Of a stretch of 64,000 nucleotides of DNA, positions 1 through 10,649 are shown one piece after another (the stretch's first letter is position 1; each line of letters opens with the position of its first letter). Source of the stretch: Cyrtodaria siliqua (lineage: Eukaryota > Mollusca > Bivalvia > Adapedonta > Hiatellidae); assembly GCA_037043455.1 (NCBI GenBank), contig JAWPHD010000135.1, positions 124,001 to 188,000 on the forward strand. Reading direction: 5' to 3'. The translations under genes and the position numbers were made by a program. The notes under the pieces are model-generated. The model made no database searches and had not been told where the DNA came from. It saw only the letters and a program-made list of their open reading frames with translations.

Positions 1-330
1 GTTAACAATGAGATGAGTGACTAGTATAAATGTTCGACGCCTATACATAGCGTTGTATAATATGGGCATTAGTTGACATACATGGGTGCATGTATAACTC
101 AGTGAATGTAATATACGAGTGATGTGATAACGTTGTATATTACATGTATTAGGGGCATTGGTTAACAGCGACGTACATGGCGTAAAAATGGCGTTGTAGA
201 ATATGTATACATTGCTACTCATTATTAGTACAGCTTACATATATTTATTAAATAATGATTTGTTTTGGTAATGATAATTATGCAATATTGTTATGTTTAT
301 CAACCGACATATAAAACGTATGTATAATTA
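1..330. repeat. Degenerate direct repeats, no gene
   Basis: Related segments beginning GCGTTGTA(T/G)AATAT recur near 50, 131 and 191, the first two followed by GGGCATT..GTT(G/A)ACA and a TACATGG motif. They look like decayed tandem units of about 70-80 bp. No coding signal is visible on either strand. Confidence 0.4.
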
Positions 331-335
331 CAGCC

Positions 336-400
336 TAAGCCATCCAGGGTTGGATATAAGCCATCCAGGGTTGGATATAAGCCATCCAGGTATGGATGTA
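336..400. repeat. 21-bp tandem repeat, three copies
   Basis: The unit TAAGCCATCCAGGGTTGGATA is repeated head to tail about three times; the last copy is diverged (GTATGGATG). A short minisatellite with no coding function apparent. Confidence 0.85.
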
Positions 401-939
401 AGCCTACCGGAGTGTAGCTAAGCTTGCACGAATAACGTTAAGAGCGGTGGAGACGGTCCCCGTACCTGCGCAGCATGGCCAGGTTCTAATAGCGACAACC
501 CCGGGACACGAGGTGGGCCCGTTATCAGTCCTCACTGGAGGAACATCATCCACAACCTCAGTGAAGGTTAATCATCATACATATCGCGTCATTAACCCTT
601 ATAGAAGGCATTTGATGACAATCACCCATTGGATTCGCTCATCATCATCTTCATGAGCTCTCGCGCATCACAGTTATCGCGCTAGATCATAGATCAACAT
701 TGTTATAACTTTAACAACACTTTAGTGTCGTATATAATCAGTCGACAAATTCAGTATTTGTAACAATACTAAGAACGTCTTAAACGTTCATGAGAACATT
801 CTTTTCATAGTTCATCTGTGTATTCGCTTGTTTTTTTTGATAATTGTATATAAATTTAACATATTTTAAAAGTTGCATTAAACGTATGTAAATGCATTCA
901 CCGTCATTGATTCTTTCCTGAGTTAGCCCCAACCACTAG
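401..939. other. No convincing gene
   Basis: A slightly GC-richer patch carries a 69-codon plus-strand open frame (447-656) that begins METVPVPAQHG. It has no recognisable motif, and I do not call it a gene. The rest is AT-rich unique sequence. Confidence 0.4.
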
Positions 940-1192
940 GGTCATCTTGCGACAACCACAAACACACAGAGAAATAAACAACAACTATAAAGATGAATAA
1001 AAGGCAAGATATGATATCACAAACACAAAAGGGCTGACAATAGGGCTACCGCTTTGGAACGGTCAGTGGAAAAAAGGCCGCTGGGGGTTTAAACAAAGTT
1101 TTAGGGTGCACCAAACCTCACTTTTACCCTATTGTCATCCGAATAAACGGGACAGAGTAAATAAATATATCCCCGCCAGGATATGCAACTTT
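940..1192 (-). mobile_element. Family A retroelement 3' end, copy 1
   Basis: The plus strand reads the family antisense: a CAACCACAAACACACAGA-type block, then GACAATAGGGCTACCG, GGAACGGTCAGTGG, AAAGGCCGCTGGGGGTTT, GGTGCACCAAACCTCA and GGGACAG. The same order recurs about twenty times in the window. In copies that reach further, the element's sense strand ends the RT-like frame just upstream, so I read this as a 5'-truncated 3' UTR. It is joined directly to a family B piece. Confidence 0.75.
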
Positions 1193-1194
1193 GC

Positions 1195-1442
1195 ACTGAT
1201 ACCACTACGAATCTGTAGTGTTATTTTTACTGGTCCTTTGGGAACCACGAGCCTAAACAGGTTGCTTTGAAGTAGAATAATGCTTAAGCCGGTGCTAGGG
1301 GGCGTAGTAGGTGTTACTTCTTATATTACCTTGCATGAACAGTCCCAATAAAAACGAGTCTGCTACTTTATTACCTTAGTTGTGTTTGTTTCTTACAAAG
1401 GTTCTCCCTTATCAGTATTTATTTTATTAAATTATGAGCAAT
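1195..1442 (+). mobile_element. Family B repeat, forward
   Basis: Contains the family order: ACTGGTCC, GTAGAAT, GCTTAAGCCGGTGCTAG, a stem near GTAGTAGGTGTT, CCAATAAAAACGAGTCTGCT, TTGTGTTTGTTTC and TATCAGTATTTATT. The first hairpin is decayed in this copy. Family B recurs near 18.3, 21.0, 34.5, 34.9, 38.6, 48.8, 54.2 and 55.5 kb. Confidence 0.7.
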
Positions 1443-1915
1443 ACTTTGAAGTATAGTGTCATGTTTACAGTATTATGCCGCTTGCGTACTCATACGAATT
1501 AGCATAACTAATGTTAATTAAAAAAGAGCAAGATTTGATTTGTTCATTTAGTTTATGAATAACATTCACTTAGTAAAGTAACATTAGTACAATGTGAAAA
1601 GGAATCACGCGAGGTAGTTGAATATATCACTACCGAACGATAGGAGAAGGGAAACATGCGAGAGCATTTCCATAAAATAAAAAATACATATTTAAAACAT
1701 TTCAAAAAGGTATGGCGCGTCCTAGAACCAGATACTACGTCAACCTATCTTAATTTGATCCTATACCATCAAACCTTTCGCAGTCGATAGGGAGCCATAT
1801 TATCAAATCCTTGCATGCGTGAAATGTCTCACGCCTAAACGTACACCAGACAATCTTGAAGGTTTTAACAAGTATAAAAATATGAGTCTCGGTTTATTAA
1901 TTCAGTATCATTTTG
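1443..1915. other. Nothing recognised
   Basis: AT-rich unique sequence. A scrap near 1715 (CGTCCTAGAACCAGA) resembles the middle of family A but is too short to assign. No open frame of interest. Confidence 0.4.
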
Positions 1916-2153
1916 ACTTTAAACCAGCTTCCATATAATTAAATACAATAATGATTTTTATTTTTTGTCTTCTTATTCTAACATAGGTTTAAATATATTA
2001 TTTGTGCTATATTATCAACAGTTAGTAATATGCAAAAACAATTTTCTTTATACTATTCTTATAATTGATATTACTAATTGAAGAAATGCAAGTGATGGAG
2101 AAAACATAACGGAATACCGCGCGTTTTTTAAAATTCAAGATTGCCGCGTGTCC
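1916..2153. mobile_element. TTAA-type MITE, right part
   Basis: The sequence from the TTCCATATAATTAAATA block to GCGTGTCCCTTTAA matches the right part of a dispersed element, also present at 16850-17053. The terminal GTGTCCCT plus TTAA mirrors the left terminus TTAA-AGGGACAC seen at 14.89 and 30.87 kb. This fits a non-autonomous piggyBac-type (TTAA target) element that has lost its left end. Confidence 0.55.
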
Positions 2154-2200
2154 CTTTAAGCTTTTTCCACTTTTAAAATACAATTCCAATCCTGGCAACA

Positions 2201-2204
<4 letters not shown>

Positions 2205-2236
<32 letters not shown>

Positions 2237-2293
2237 GCACGCACGGAAACATGCACGCACACGCGCGCGCGCGCGCGCACACACACACACATA
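2205..2293. repeat. (AC)n/(GC)n compound microsatellite
   Basis: Alternating purine-pyrimidine tract: AC repeats, then GCAC repeats, a short interruption, then CGCGCG and AC repeats. The strictly alternating CG/CA runs are potential Z-DNA. The Cys/Val-rich open frame on the minus strand here is a product of the tract, not a gene. Confidence 0.95.
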
Positions 2294-2509
2294 CTTATAC
2301 ATAAATGAAATGTACAATTGTAATTTTGACAAACAATCGTATAGAATGTCATTTATATAATTTTAACAGATTCATCAAATAAAACTGAAAATAAATAATC
2401 AATTTGATAACCCGATTAAATTTAGACACCGCTTTAAAGAACGTGAACAAAATAATGTTTAATTAGCATTTAAAATCGGGTATGTATTTACGTGTCGTCT
2501 AGTGGATTA

Positions 2510-3075
2510 ATGAGCATCTTTGTGTTATTTGCCTGTTAATGCTGACTAGTTTTTTAGAGAATATAGCCGAGTTGGATTTGCTTTATTTAAACTGTCCCGT
2601 TTTATTGCGATGACAATAGATTAAGAATGAGGTTTGGCGCACCATAGACCACTGTTTTAACCCTTAACCCGCTACATATATATAATGGACTGTTCTTTCC
2701 TTGAATTAAGACCATTCCATTTATGTGACAAGGGGTCTTTTGGGGGAAAATGAGTGATCAGCAGCCGGACATTGTAAACCCTGATCAGCCTACGAGTTAC
2801 TCGCTGGCTGATCAGGGTTTGGGTTTACAATGGACGCAAAGTCTATTATAGTCGTGCTTAGCAGGCTAAGGGTTAAACACTCAGCTGAGGTTTGCCACTG
2901 ACCGTTCCAAGACGGTAGCCCTATTGTCAACCATTGTATGTTTGTGATGTCAAATACCTTGGCTCCTTTTTAACTTTGTAATTGTTGTTTGTTTGGATGC
3001 GTGTTTTTGGTTGACTGTGGCCATTGAATGCTACATTTCCTGTGCAACTTTTATTTCTGTTTTAAATTAATCGTA
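2510..3075 (+). mobile_element. Family A copy interrupted by a TTAA element
   Basis: Sense-orientation family A: CTGTCCCGTTTTATTGCGATG, GAGGTTTGGCGCACC, then a break at 2657, resuming at 2877 with ACTCAGC, TTTGCCACTGACCGTTCC, CGGTAGCCCTATTGTCAACC and the TTTTTGGTTGACTGTGGCC tail. The break is explained by the 2661-2872 insertion. Confidence 0.75.
2661..2872. mobile_element. piggyBac-type MITE with TTAA target duplication
   Basis: The ends are CCCTTAACCCGCTA and its near-perfect inverse TAGCAGGCTAAGGG. TTAA flanks both sides (2657-2660 and 2873-2876). The interior holds a hairpin, TTGTAAACCCTGATCAGCC against GGCTGATCAGGGTTT. There is no transposase. Known: piggyBac elements insert at TTAA and usually start CCC(T). 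Inferred: a non-autonomous derivative that jumped into a family A copy. Relatives: 45.54-45.60 kb (right end) and 18.93-19.68 kb (diverged). Confidence 0.85.
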
Positions 3076-3532
3076 CTTCTCGGAAATCTGCACTCTTAAA
3101 GGACATTAAATGACATTGTCGATAAAAATAAATGTTACCTCGCAAACTAATTTACCTAAACTTACAATACTCCCGAGCTTTTGCCTTCAGCATTACGATT
3201 ATGATAAAACGTGAAGATATTGAATAAGTATGAAATGCATTTTGACATAAATCAGTTATGGAAGCTAAATCCTTACGATCTTTGATGGTATTATAGACAC
3301 AAAAAGAGAACGTTACTACATAACTCGTTTTACATTCCCTTCGGAGGCAGCGCAGTTTTGCTGATAGCGAGTCGGGACTCTTCTACTAGATTATACACAG
3401 CTATCATGTAAATCTGAGAAGGACGGTTAAGGGCAATTGCTTTAATAAAAACTATTGTCGTGTAAAATGTCTTCTACTATATGAATATTACTAGTTTATA
3501 CCGAAATAATGAAATGGACGAGAATGTAGTGA
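3076..3532. other. Nothing recognised
   Basis: AT-rich sequence with no open frame above background and no repeat that I can match inside the window. Confidence 0.4.
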
Positions 3533-4006
3533 CAAGTTAGTATTGAAAGTTCTGAACAACTTGGAAAAAGGTGAAAGAATTGTCAAAATCGGATAATAAA
3601 CAAGGCAGATATGACCATTTGAAGGTTACTTTAAAACGGATATGGGAGTCATTTTGAGAAATATGACGTCATAGTTCTAAATCACCATATATGGCATATT
3701 AGTAAATATCATTTAAAGCAAAGAAAATATTTGCAAATGAGTGCAAAATCTTTTACTGGTCATATAATGCATTAATACCATTAAGTATACATATTTGTAA
3801 TACGGTTACTTTTTTCTTCTATAAATCAATATATTATCACATTCACAACAATTTCATATTATGGTCATTTAGAACTATAATGTCATAGCTCTCAAAATGG
3901 CAGCTTACATATAAGTGTCTGCAGAACCTTCAAATGGTCATATTTTCTGTGTTTATCATCCGATTTTTATATTTTTTCACCATTTTCCAAGCTTTTCAAA
4001 ACTTGT
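3533..4006. mobile_element. Fold-back element with about 200-bp arms
   Basis: The left arm (GTGACAAGTT.., ATCGGATAATAAACA.., ATATGACCATTTGAAGGTT.., ATATGACGTCATAGTTCTAAA) is matched in inverse order by the right arm (TTTAGAACTATAATGTCATAG, AACCTTCAAATGGTCATAT, TTTATCATCCGAT, AACTTGTCG). The overall plan is close to the TTAA fold-back at 19.1 kb, including a TGACGTCA octamer in the arm (3664-3671). The right end abuts a family A copy. No coding capacity. Confidence 0.75.
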
Positions 4007-4465
4007 CGTGCCCTTAATGGTTTATTCTTTTATTGCTCTGGCTTCTGCCAAGTCATTGAGTACCTTCATTATGGCTTTCTAGGCTATTGTTTTTTTTGTA
4101 TTATATTTACACGAGCATATTTGTGTTTTACTTATATTGCCTATTGATGCTGCCTTGTTGGTTAGAGATTAGATCATGGCGGGGATTTCTTTTTTTACAC
4201 TGTCCTGTTTTAATGGGATAAAGTAGGGTAAGTGTGAGGTTTGGTGCATCCTAGAACCGGTTTAAATCACAAATGGCCTAATTTGCCACTGACCGTTCCA
4301 AGGCGGTAGCCCTATTGTCAACCCTTTTGTGTTTGTGATGTCGTTTACTTTTATTATTACTTTTGCCTTCTTGTTTGTCTGTTTGCATGTTTGTTTCTGT
4401 GTTTTGTGGTTGACTGTCCTCCTTGAATGCTACTTTCCCTGTCCGATCTTTTTATATTTCTCAAT
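4004..4465 (+). mobile_element. Family A 3' end, sense copy with ORF tail
   Basis: Runs from CCTTAATGGTTTATTC through GCTTCTGCCAAGTCA, the TTGCCTATTGATGCTGCC block, the TTTGCCACTGACCGTTCC hairpin and CCCTATTGTCAACCC to the terminal ATGCTACTTTCCCTGTCCGA. The first 150 bp correspond to the hydrophobic tail (LIVPI.AALLVR-like) seen open at 7406-7600 and 38847-39032. Confidence 0.75.
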
Positions 4466-4690
4466 AATAATGGCTGCGTGGCTACATGCCCTTTAAAAGG
4501 AACAAAATACGGAGAGAGCAAAGATAATAGCACGGCCTTGATGTAATATGGAAACATGCATAACACGACTGGAAAATATAAAACGGAATGTATGCTAACA
4601 TCTGGAATTTAAACAATTAGATTCATCTAGTTCATGGTTAAAACATTAATAAGCACATTAGTGTAACATTTCATAATACACTTATAAGTA

Positions 4691-4914
4691 GATAGGAAAG
4701 TCGAACGGGAAAAGTGGATTCATGGACGACAGTCAACAACAATCACACACAGAAACAAACAACAACAGTTACTATAAAGATTAATGTAAGGCAAGATGAG
4801 ATATCAAACAAACACAAAAGCGTTGACAATAATGCTACCGCCTTAAAACGGTCAGTGGCAAACAAGGCCGCCTGGGTTTAAACCAGGTTCTAGGTGCACC
4901 AAATCTCACTTAGA
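4691..4914 (-). mobile_element. Family A 3' end, antisense copy
   Basis: Contains AGTCGAACGGGAAAAGTGG, CGACAGTCAACAAC, ATTAATGTAAGGCAAGATG, GCGTTGACAATAATGCTACC, ACGGTCAGTGGCAAAC, AGGCCGCCTGGGTTTAAACC and GGTGCACCAAATCTCAC. Truncated at the family's TCTCACTT position, as in several other copies. Confidence 0.75.
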
Positions 4915-5039
4915 GACTTGTATAGGAATGTAATATTACAAATAATCGCAAGTAGGTTTTTAATCGCACAAGAGTTCCGCCTTTCATAGTGTCTCTCCTC
5001 ATATTATAAATAGAGGTACGCAATTTAGGGGTTCATCAG

Positions 5040-5170
5040 GCGGAATATTTCTATAAAATATGGGATTATTCAATATAATTTGCCTACATATATTTAAAAA
5101 ACATACAATAATTATCATCGAAACATACTCGTACGACATGCTTTCGATCTTTTCTTGTCACAAACTTAAT
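5040..5170. repeat. Unoccupied copy of a duplicated segment
   Basis: TATGGGATTATTCAATATAA, CATATATTTAAAAAACATAC and AATAATTATCATCGAAACAT form one continuous block here. The same block appears later, split by about 730 bp (5513-5561 and 6290-6356). The neighbouring GCAATTTAGGGGTTC(A/G)TCA is also duplicated (5018 and 5270). Confidence 0.75.
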
Positions 5171-5309
5171 TTACGGTTTCGTTAGAGGGAATATTGAGCA
5201 CTTTGTTTATTTTGTTCATTATACGACTAAGATCAGAATAGAAAATAATTTATGTGAAAGCTTCGAATGCAATTTAGGGGTTCGTCAAAGGGAATATTTA
5301 TACAAATAT

Positions 5310-5505
5310 AGATATAAAAATCCAAAAGGAAAAATAGCATTCAAGGACGACAGTCAACCACAAACACACACATAAACATAGAAGAACAATTTTAAAGATG
5401 AAAAAAGGTCCAATAAGGCATCACACACACAAAAGGGTTGACAATAGGGCTACCGCCTTGAATGTGGAAAAAAAAGGCCGTAGGGGATTTATATAAAGTA
5501 GGGAT
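5310..5505 (-). mobile_element. Family A 3' end, antisense copy
   Basis: Carries GATATAAAAATCCAAAAGGA, AAGGACGACAGTCAACCAC, AAAGGGTTGACAATAGGGC, CTACCGCCTTGAATG and AAAAGGCCGTAGGGGATTT. It lies between the two copies of the duplicated segment, so it entered after or with the duplication. Confidence 0.7.
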
Positions 5506-5561
5506 TATTTTTATGGGATTATTCAATATAATTTACCCACACATATTTAAAAAAAAATGTC

Positions 5562-6289
5562 ACAGTAAAGTGACAAATGCCCCCAAAGTGTCCTTGTTCC
5601 AGAACATGTGGTCTTCAAGTTGAAGGTGTGATTTGGACAAAGTGAATTGAGGGAAATGAAAGTGAAATTTCCCTTAACTGACTGTCAAAGGAGTTGAGTA
5701 GAGTGGACACGTTACAGTAGAGTTACGGCCCGGACACAAAATTGCGTAACTGTTTTTGACCTATGATCTGTAAGTGTGGCATTGATATTTGAGATACGGA
5801 ACTTGGTATTGCGCGCGACACATTGTCTTGTTATGGTGCCAAGTTATTTAAAAATTCCTGCAATTGTTGTGACGTTACGGTCCGGACACGAAAATGCGTA
5901 CCTGTTTTTGACCTATGAACTGCAAGTGTGACCTTGACCTTTGAGATACTGACCTGGGTTTTGCGCGCGACACATCGTCTTGTTATGGTGATCACTTGTG
6001 TCAAGTTAATTAAAAATTCCATGCAGGGGTTTTGAAGGTACAGTGCGGACACGAACTGCGGATTGACAGACGGACGGATTTTTTGACATATGAACTGCAA
6101 GTGTGACCTTGACCTTTCAGGTACGGACCTGGGTTTTGCGCGCCTCAAATCGTCTTGTTATGGTGATTACTTGTGCCAAGTTAATTAAAAATCCATGCAG
6201 GGGTTTTGAATGTACAGACCGGACACAAACTGCGGACTGACGGACGGACGGACAGCCATGCAGATGGTACGATTACTATATGCTCCCGA
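5562..6289. mobile_element. TGCCCCC-ended dispersed element with internal tandem units
   Basis: Starts near AAATGCCCCCAAAGTG and ends near ATATGCTCCCGAAAA; the equivalent ends at 20.26 and 20.77 kb are near-inverse TGCCCCCGAAG / CTTCGGGGGCA. Inside are about three related units of 110-130 bp, each with TGTGACCTTGACCTTT, GACCTGGGTTTTGCGCGC, CGTCTTGTTATGGTGA and TTGTGCCAAGTTA, then CGGACGGACGGAC near the right end. I recognise this type from bivalve genomes. The minus-strand open frame (5831-6148) is a repeat shadow. Its left and right neighbours are halves of the 5040-5170 block. Confidence 0.8.
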
Positions 6290-6356
6290 AAATATACAAT
6301 AATTATCATCGAAACATACGACATGCTTTCGATCTTTTCTTGTCACAAACTGAGTT

Positions 6357-7165
6357 CAAACAGACATTTCTAATGCACTTGGTAACACTCCCGCACTCCG
6401 ATTGTATGACGCTAACAAATAAAGTCGAATGACGTTAAACCGCCAAATAGTTTTGTTTAAATGCGTTTAACATGAATCTGTTATAAACAATGAATATGAT
6501 AGAAACTGGGTAACCAGTGTTGAACTTCCAATTGTTGTGATGGTATCTATCAGTCGTTGATTATCAAAACTCGTGCTATTTTTTTCCTTAAATAAAGCTC
6601 CAAAGTTACATTGTTTATACGTTGCAATGTCTATGTTTGTGAGTCTGATTTGATCGAAACAGAAATATGACGAGGCTTATAAACCAACAGAGAAGGTTTT
6701 AGGGAACATGTACGCTTATCAGTAGTTTAATAAATTCAATTTCTTAAAGCTGTGCCTGAAATGTTCAGATATTTCGAGGTAATCTTAAATCCGATGTTTC
6801 AAGCACATGCAGCCTATTTCCAAACATATTTCACTGAAAGAAAAATGAGAATCTGCATAAAAAGAACCTGCATACGAATGCTTTAACTCAAACAGGGACA
6901 AATCGCATTGCTGAAGAATTATCGTATTTGATCTGAGAAGTACAATAGAACAGCAGAACAGCCATATCTTACCTGTCATGTCTCACGCATTGACATGTTT
7001 GTGTCAAATCACGCTCACACGCATACATTTTACGTTCTCACGCATTCCGAAAATTTGATCAAAATGTTTTGTCTGCAGTTTTATAAATAAAATATAGACA
7101 TTTTCCGTATATGGTGTGACTTAAATTAATTCAGTTACAATGTATGGTCATACGAACAGTATAAC
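6357..7165. other. Nothing recognised
   Basis: AT-rich unique sequence. The 64-codon minus-strand frame at 6785-6979 has no identifiable motif. CTCACGCATT occurs twice, at 6982 and 7037. Confidence 0.4.
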
Positions 7166-7600
7166 AAAAGTAGATATAAAAATCCGATCAGGAAACGTAT
7201 CATTCAAGAACGACAGTCATCCACAAACAGACACAGAAACAAAGAATGACTTTAAAGATGAATAAAAGCTAAGATATGACTTTGAAATATTCAAAAAGGT
7301 TGACAATATGGCCTTGGAACGGTCAGTAGCAACGAAGCCGCTGGGGGATTAAACCAGGATTAAACCAGATTCTAGGGTGCACCAAAACTCACTTTTACCC
7401 TATTGTCATCCCAATGAACGGGACAGTGTAAACAAAGATATACCCGCCAGGTTATAATCCCTAACAAACAAGGCAGCAATACTAGGAACTATTAGTAAAA
7501 CAAATACATGATCATGCATATATAATATAAAAAACACACATAGAAAGCCACACAGTAAGTACTCAATGACATGGCAGAAGCTATAGCAACAAGAGAACAA
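7166..7600 (-). mobile_element. Family A 3' UTR and hydrophobic ORF tail
   Basis: An antisense family A copy running from the terminal AAAAATCCGATCAGGAAACG block through GGAACGGTCAGTAGC and GGTGCACCAAAACTCACTT to the minus-strand frame 7406-7600. That frame is hydrophobic (LIVPSIAALFVRDYNLAG) and corresponds to the region just after the RT C-terminus. It continues without a break into 7601-7965. Confidence 0.75.
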
Positions 7601-7965
7601 ACCGTTAAGGGTACGTCAAGACAAGATTAAAGACAAACATCAAACGCTACCGTCTTATAAGGATTTAGATAGACGTCATCATAGGGTACACAATATATCC
7701 GGTCATCGCACAATCAAAGAGGAAAGCATAGTGGCGCACTGTAAATGAGTCAACCACTAAACTTGCAAAATGATAGGGTCATAACCTCTTTTGATAAACA
7801 TTTTAACAAGTTCAATAAAGATTGTATAAAAGTGATTATGACCAAGTATCTTACGAAGTTTGTAAATCACACCACCATATAAGTCAGGTTGTGATAGTCC
7901 TTACCGCAGAACAGTTCTTAAATTACTTTAAAAATCTTAAATGTAGATCAGGGTTTCGATAATAA
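7601..7965 (-). pseudogene. RT C-terminal fragment of the family A retroelement
   Basis: Minus-strand translation gives blocks in the same order as the 11.8-kb frame: a leucine-rich run (NLRTVLR), LYGGVIYKLRKIL and a basic KRGYDP-like end, then family A 3' UTR. Stops interrupt the frame. In better-preserved relatives this is the C-terminal tail of a reverse transcriptase. Catalytic parts are absent, so the copy is 5'-truncated and dead. Confidence 0.6.
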
Positions 7966-8067
7966 AAAGGTGCGTTTTTAGCAAAGGTTTTCCTCTAATA
8001 TAAGCTACCATACCTGTAATTCAAACACAGACCGTCCCGGACTGTAGCGGGCTTCACCCCACTGACC

Positions 8068-8340
8068 CCATAAACATTACGTGGTACCGCCTTGATTCCA
8101 TTAAGCGATGGGAAAGCTTATATTGGCAGGATTTTATAACGGATATTTCGACAATAAAACATGTTTAAAAAGATTTTTTACTGAAAGAATGTGATAATCT
8201 GTTTAAAATTACATATACATGTTTTAATTTTACAATATGCAAACTTTTTAAGCCGAAATTAAGGTTTTATTTCATACCCCGGCCAACCCCGTATTCGCTT
8301 TTTGGAATAGGGGTTGGATGGGGTATGAAGGTTAATATTC
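8068..8340. repeat. Dispersed repeat with 26-bp hairpin
   Basis: TTACGTGGTACCGCC, TTCCATTAAGCGATGGGAAA, AGGATTTTATAACGGATATT and ATTCGGACCAC recur at 54.54-54.67 kb, where the intervening part is deleted. At 8270-8330 CATACCCCGGCCAACCCC faces GGGGTTGGATGGGGTATG across a short loop, forming a strong GC-rich hairpin. The TTAA beside GCGATGGG suggests a TTAA-target element end. Confidence 0.6.
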
Positions 8341-8855
8341 GGACCACCTAATGAGAAGTGGCTCCCAACTCACGCTTGACATCCACTGGGCCTTGACAGC
8401 TATGCAATATTCATTCTAACTTGTATTTTCTGTTGGTTATTTTTGTGTCATGTTTTACACAAGTGATATGGAAGCGTTAAATAACACACGTATATTAAAG
8501 CAGATTTCATCCAGAACACGGGAACTGTTCCTAAATTAGCCTGATTTAACAAGATCATTATAAAACAGCAGAGAAGGTATATTTAAACTCTCGATCACAT
8601 CAAAAGATTTCAATCAATACTTTGAAACTCTCATCATCTGACCTCATGTTAACCTACATAAATTATACGAAGAAAAACTCTCAAAATAGTTTTTGAGACA
8701 AGTCGATTAAAGTGGCAAGGCTACTATTAGTACCAACGTTTTCTTACCATATTTACCATTCATATTATGTATACGCATTTGAATTGTTCTTTTAGTACAT
8801 CAATACATTTTTAATGTTATTTCGAACTGCTCCAGATATAGCGGAATTATAATAT

Positions 8856-9104
8856 ATGAATTCGGAAACCCGGCTATTCTCTTTAAATCCAATACATTCC
8901 TATGGTTCTTTAACATTTTCGGGGAAAAGACACCGATACACACAACATGCTGGTGAATGGGTCTATCCCACAAACGAGGCTAGGGGAAATGTCTTGGTTA
9001 AAGACATCGAATTACCCATTGTGCCAGTTTTCAGAGACCCTGTGATATCCGGATTCGACCTGGTTATCCACTGTATCACCGTGCTCCCTATGGAAAGGGA
9101 CTAA
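8856..9104 (+). other. 82-codon open frame over a dispersed motif
   Basis: Translates as a protein containing YGSLTFSGKRHRYT. The DNA at 8896-8985 is clearly related to 23394-23475 (ATGGTTCTTTAAC, CGATACAC and AC(G/A)GACGAGGCTA-type blocks), which lies in another open frame. I recall GGTTCTTTAACGTGC blocks as frequent in bivalve genomes. The open frame is probably incidental to a repeat rather than a gene. Confidence 0.35.
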
Positions 9105-9719
9105 TCAACACTAAGTAACTGGTGCAATAACAAAAAAAAACGACAACAGCGAGTTAATTTATTTAAACACTAAGAGTACAATTTAATTTACTATATCGGA
9201 ATAGGATATATTGTAGATTATGTTCTATGACCGGCATAAATCATTTTTAACTTGACAGTTCCATGTCAACTACGAAACATAAAAACTTGTTTTATGGCAA
9301 GAAATACGGACGTTGCATCAGGATACGAGTATTAATCAAACCGTGTTATGTATTTTTTCCAACCGAATCTTGATTAAGACCCTTATGGGACTAAGTTTTG
9401 AGCAGATTTCAAATACAAATGTACGATAATGAAAGAGAGACATCCTAAAGTAAGGTCTGTTAAGAATCTATCTATTTTCGAGTTCAAATGTATAACATAT
9501 ATCAATGTTCCATTAACACTAATTTGACATTTATTACTTCCTTAAAGAAATGCCATTTTATATAAATGCTTGCTGTAGAGAATATAAACATGCTGAACTC
9601 TTTATATAAATAATACGTTTAATTATGTAGGTGAAATCACGGTTCTAAATGTTCATATAAAAGAGTATGAAGGGAGAAATTTGGAAATCGTCGAACACGA
9701 TAAATATAAAACATATTGC
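9105..9719. other. Nothing recognised
   Basis: AT-rich unique sequence with no usable open frame or matched repeat. Confidence 0.4.
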
Positions 9720-9835
9720 AGTCTCGGTTTGGTTGAGACTGTTCATAAACGGTAGTGCAAAATGTTAGATACCGTTCACGCCCGGTACCGTTTACCTCCT
9801 CTAGCACCGGGTTGATCAGAACTCAAAATGTCAAT
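9720..9835 (-). mobile_element. Family C repeat
   Basis: GCAGTCTCGGTTTGGTTGAG begins a module with two stems: CAGTCTC/GAGACTG and AACGGTA/TACCGTT. It is followed by CTCTAGCACCGGGTTGATCA and GAACTCAA. The family recurs at 13.4, 20.9, 22.1 and 34.6 kb. Confidence 0.7.
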
Positions 9836-9954
9836 AGTACGAACTTCTGTGCCATCCCGAAGATGGTATGCATATGACGGTGAACATGGAACCTTTACTG
9901 TGGTATTTTCATACCATTCCATAGGATCTATAGTTAAGATGCTTAAGTGGTTAT

Positions 9955-10385
9955 AAATAGAGAACATTATGTTAGTGCCTTTTACTATCAAGTTTATTAT
10001 TATGTCGAGCCATTCTTCGTTTTCGTTCCGAGCCTAATAAACTTGATAGTAAAAGGCACAGACAAAATATTCTATTTATCATGCAGATTATCCACATTTT
10101 CTGTATGAATTACTATTATTATCTATTTCTCAGACTGTTACGCTTATCGAGGACGCCGCCATGTTGTTGTTGTTTGGTCAATGACGTCAGAACACGTTAC
10201 GTACATGACGTCAGATAACAATACGTACAATAAACTTCGAGGAATTCCGCATGATTTGCTTTATTGGTCAGTGCCTAATAAAGCAACATTTATTAGGTCA
10301 CCCTTTTCTTAGGCAGAAAAGTGGATATCTGCATGATAAATGTTCATAATTGAGAATATATCAATCATGTTAGTGCTTTACTGTT
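9955..10385. mobile_element. Fold-back element related to the 36-kb palindrome
   Basis: Opens with GAACATTATGTTAGTGCC, then a hairpin (GTGCCTTTTACTATCAAGTT against its inverse at 10040-10065) and TATTCTATTTATCATG, the same order as 36016-36140. Two TGACGTCA octamers (10182-10189, 10206-10213) lie inside. A second hairpin (GTGCCTAATAAAGC...) and a closing ATATCAATCATGTTAGTGC complete it. No coding capacity. Confidence 0.65.
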
Positions 10386-10649
10386 CTACTCGTTCATATA
10401 ATTATCGAAATTATAATTTCGGTTATACATGTTCAAAACTCAAATTACAAATGTCAATGCTGAAATGTTTCTTAATATTCATAAATGAAATCTTAAATGT
10501 CAGTGCCAAAACGGTTATTCATAATCTGAATTTGTATTGCATACCATTATGATTGAAGTTTGGGTTACTTATCGAAATATAACATTACTAGACTTAAAAC
10601 CGAGGTCTACATGCAATGGGTCACAAAAATGCCCCCAACGCTTTACAAG

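Noticed and set aside
2022..2288. Cys/Val/Ala-rich 88-codon frame
   Set aside because: Produced by the AC/GC dinucleotide tract; no conserved motif outside it.
4931..4939. A second TAATATTAC nonamer
   Set aside because: It is not in a hairpin loop; one or two chance occurrences are expected at this base composition.
5831..6148. 105-codon minus-strand frame with repeated 'VTITRRCVARKTQVSISKVKVTLAVH'-like pattern (shortened: TRRCVARKTQV, SKVKVTLAVH)
   Set aside because: Internal periodicity follows the 110-130-bp repeat units of the TGCCCCC-ended element; similar peptide seen at 20.55-20.76 kb for the same reason.
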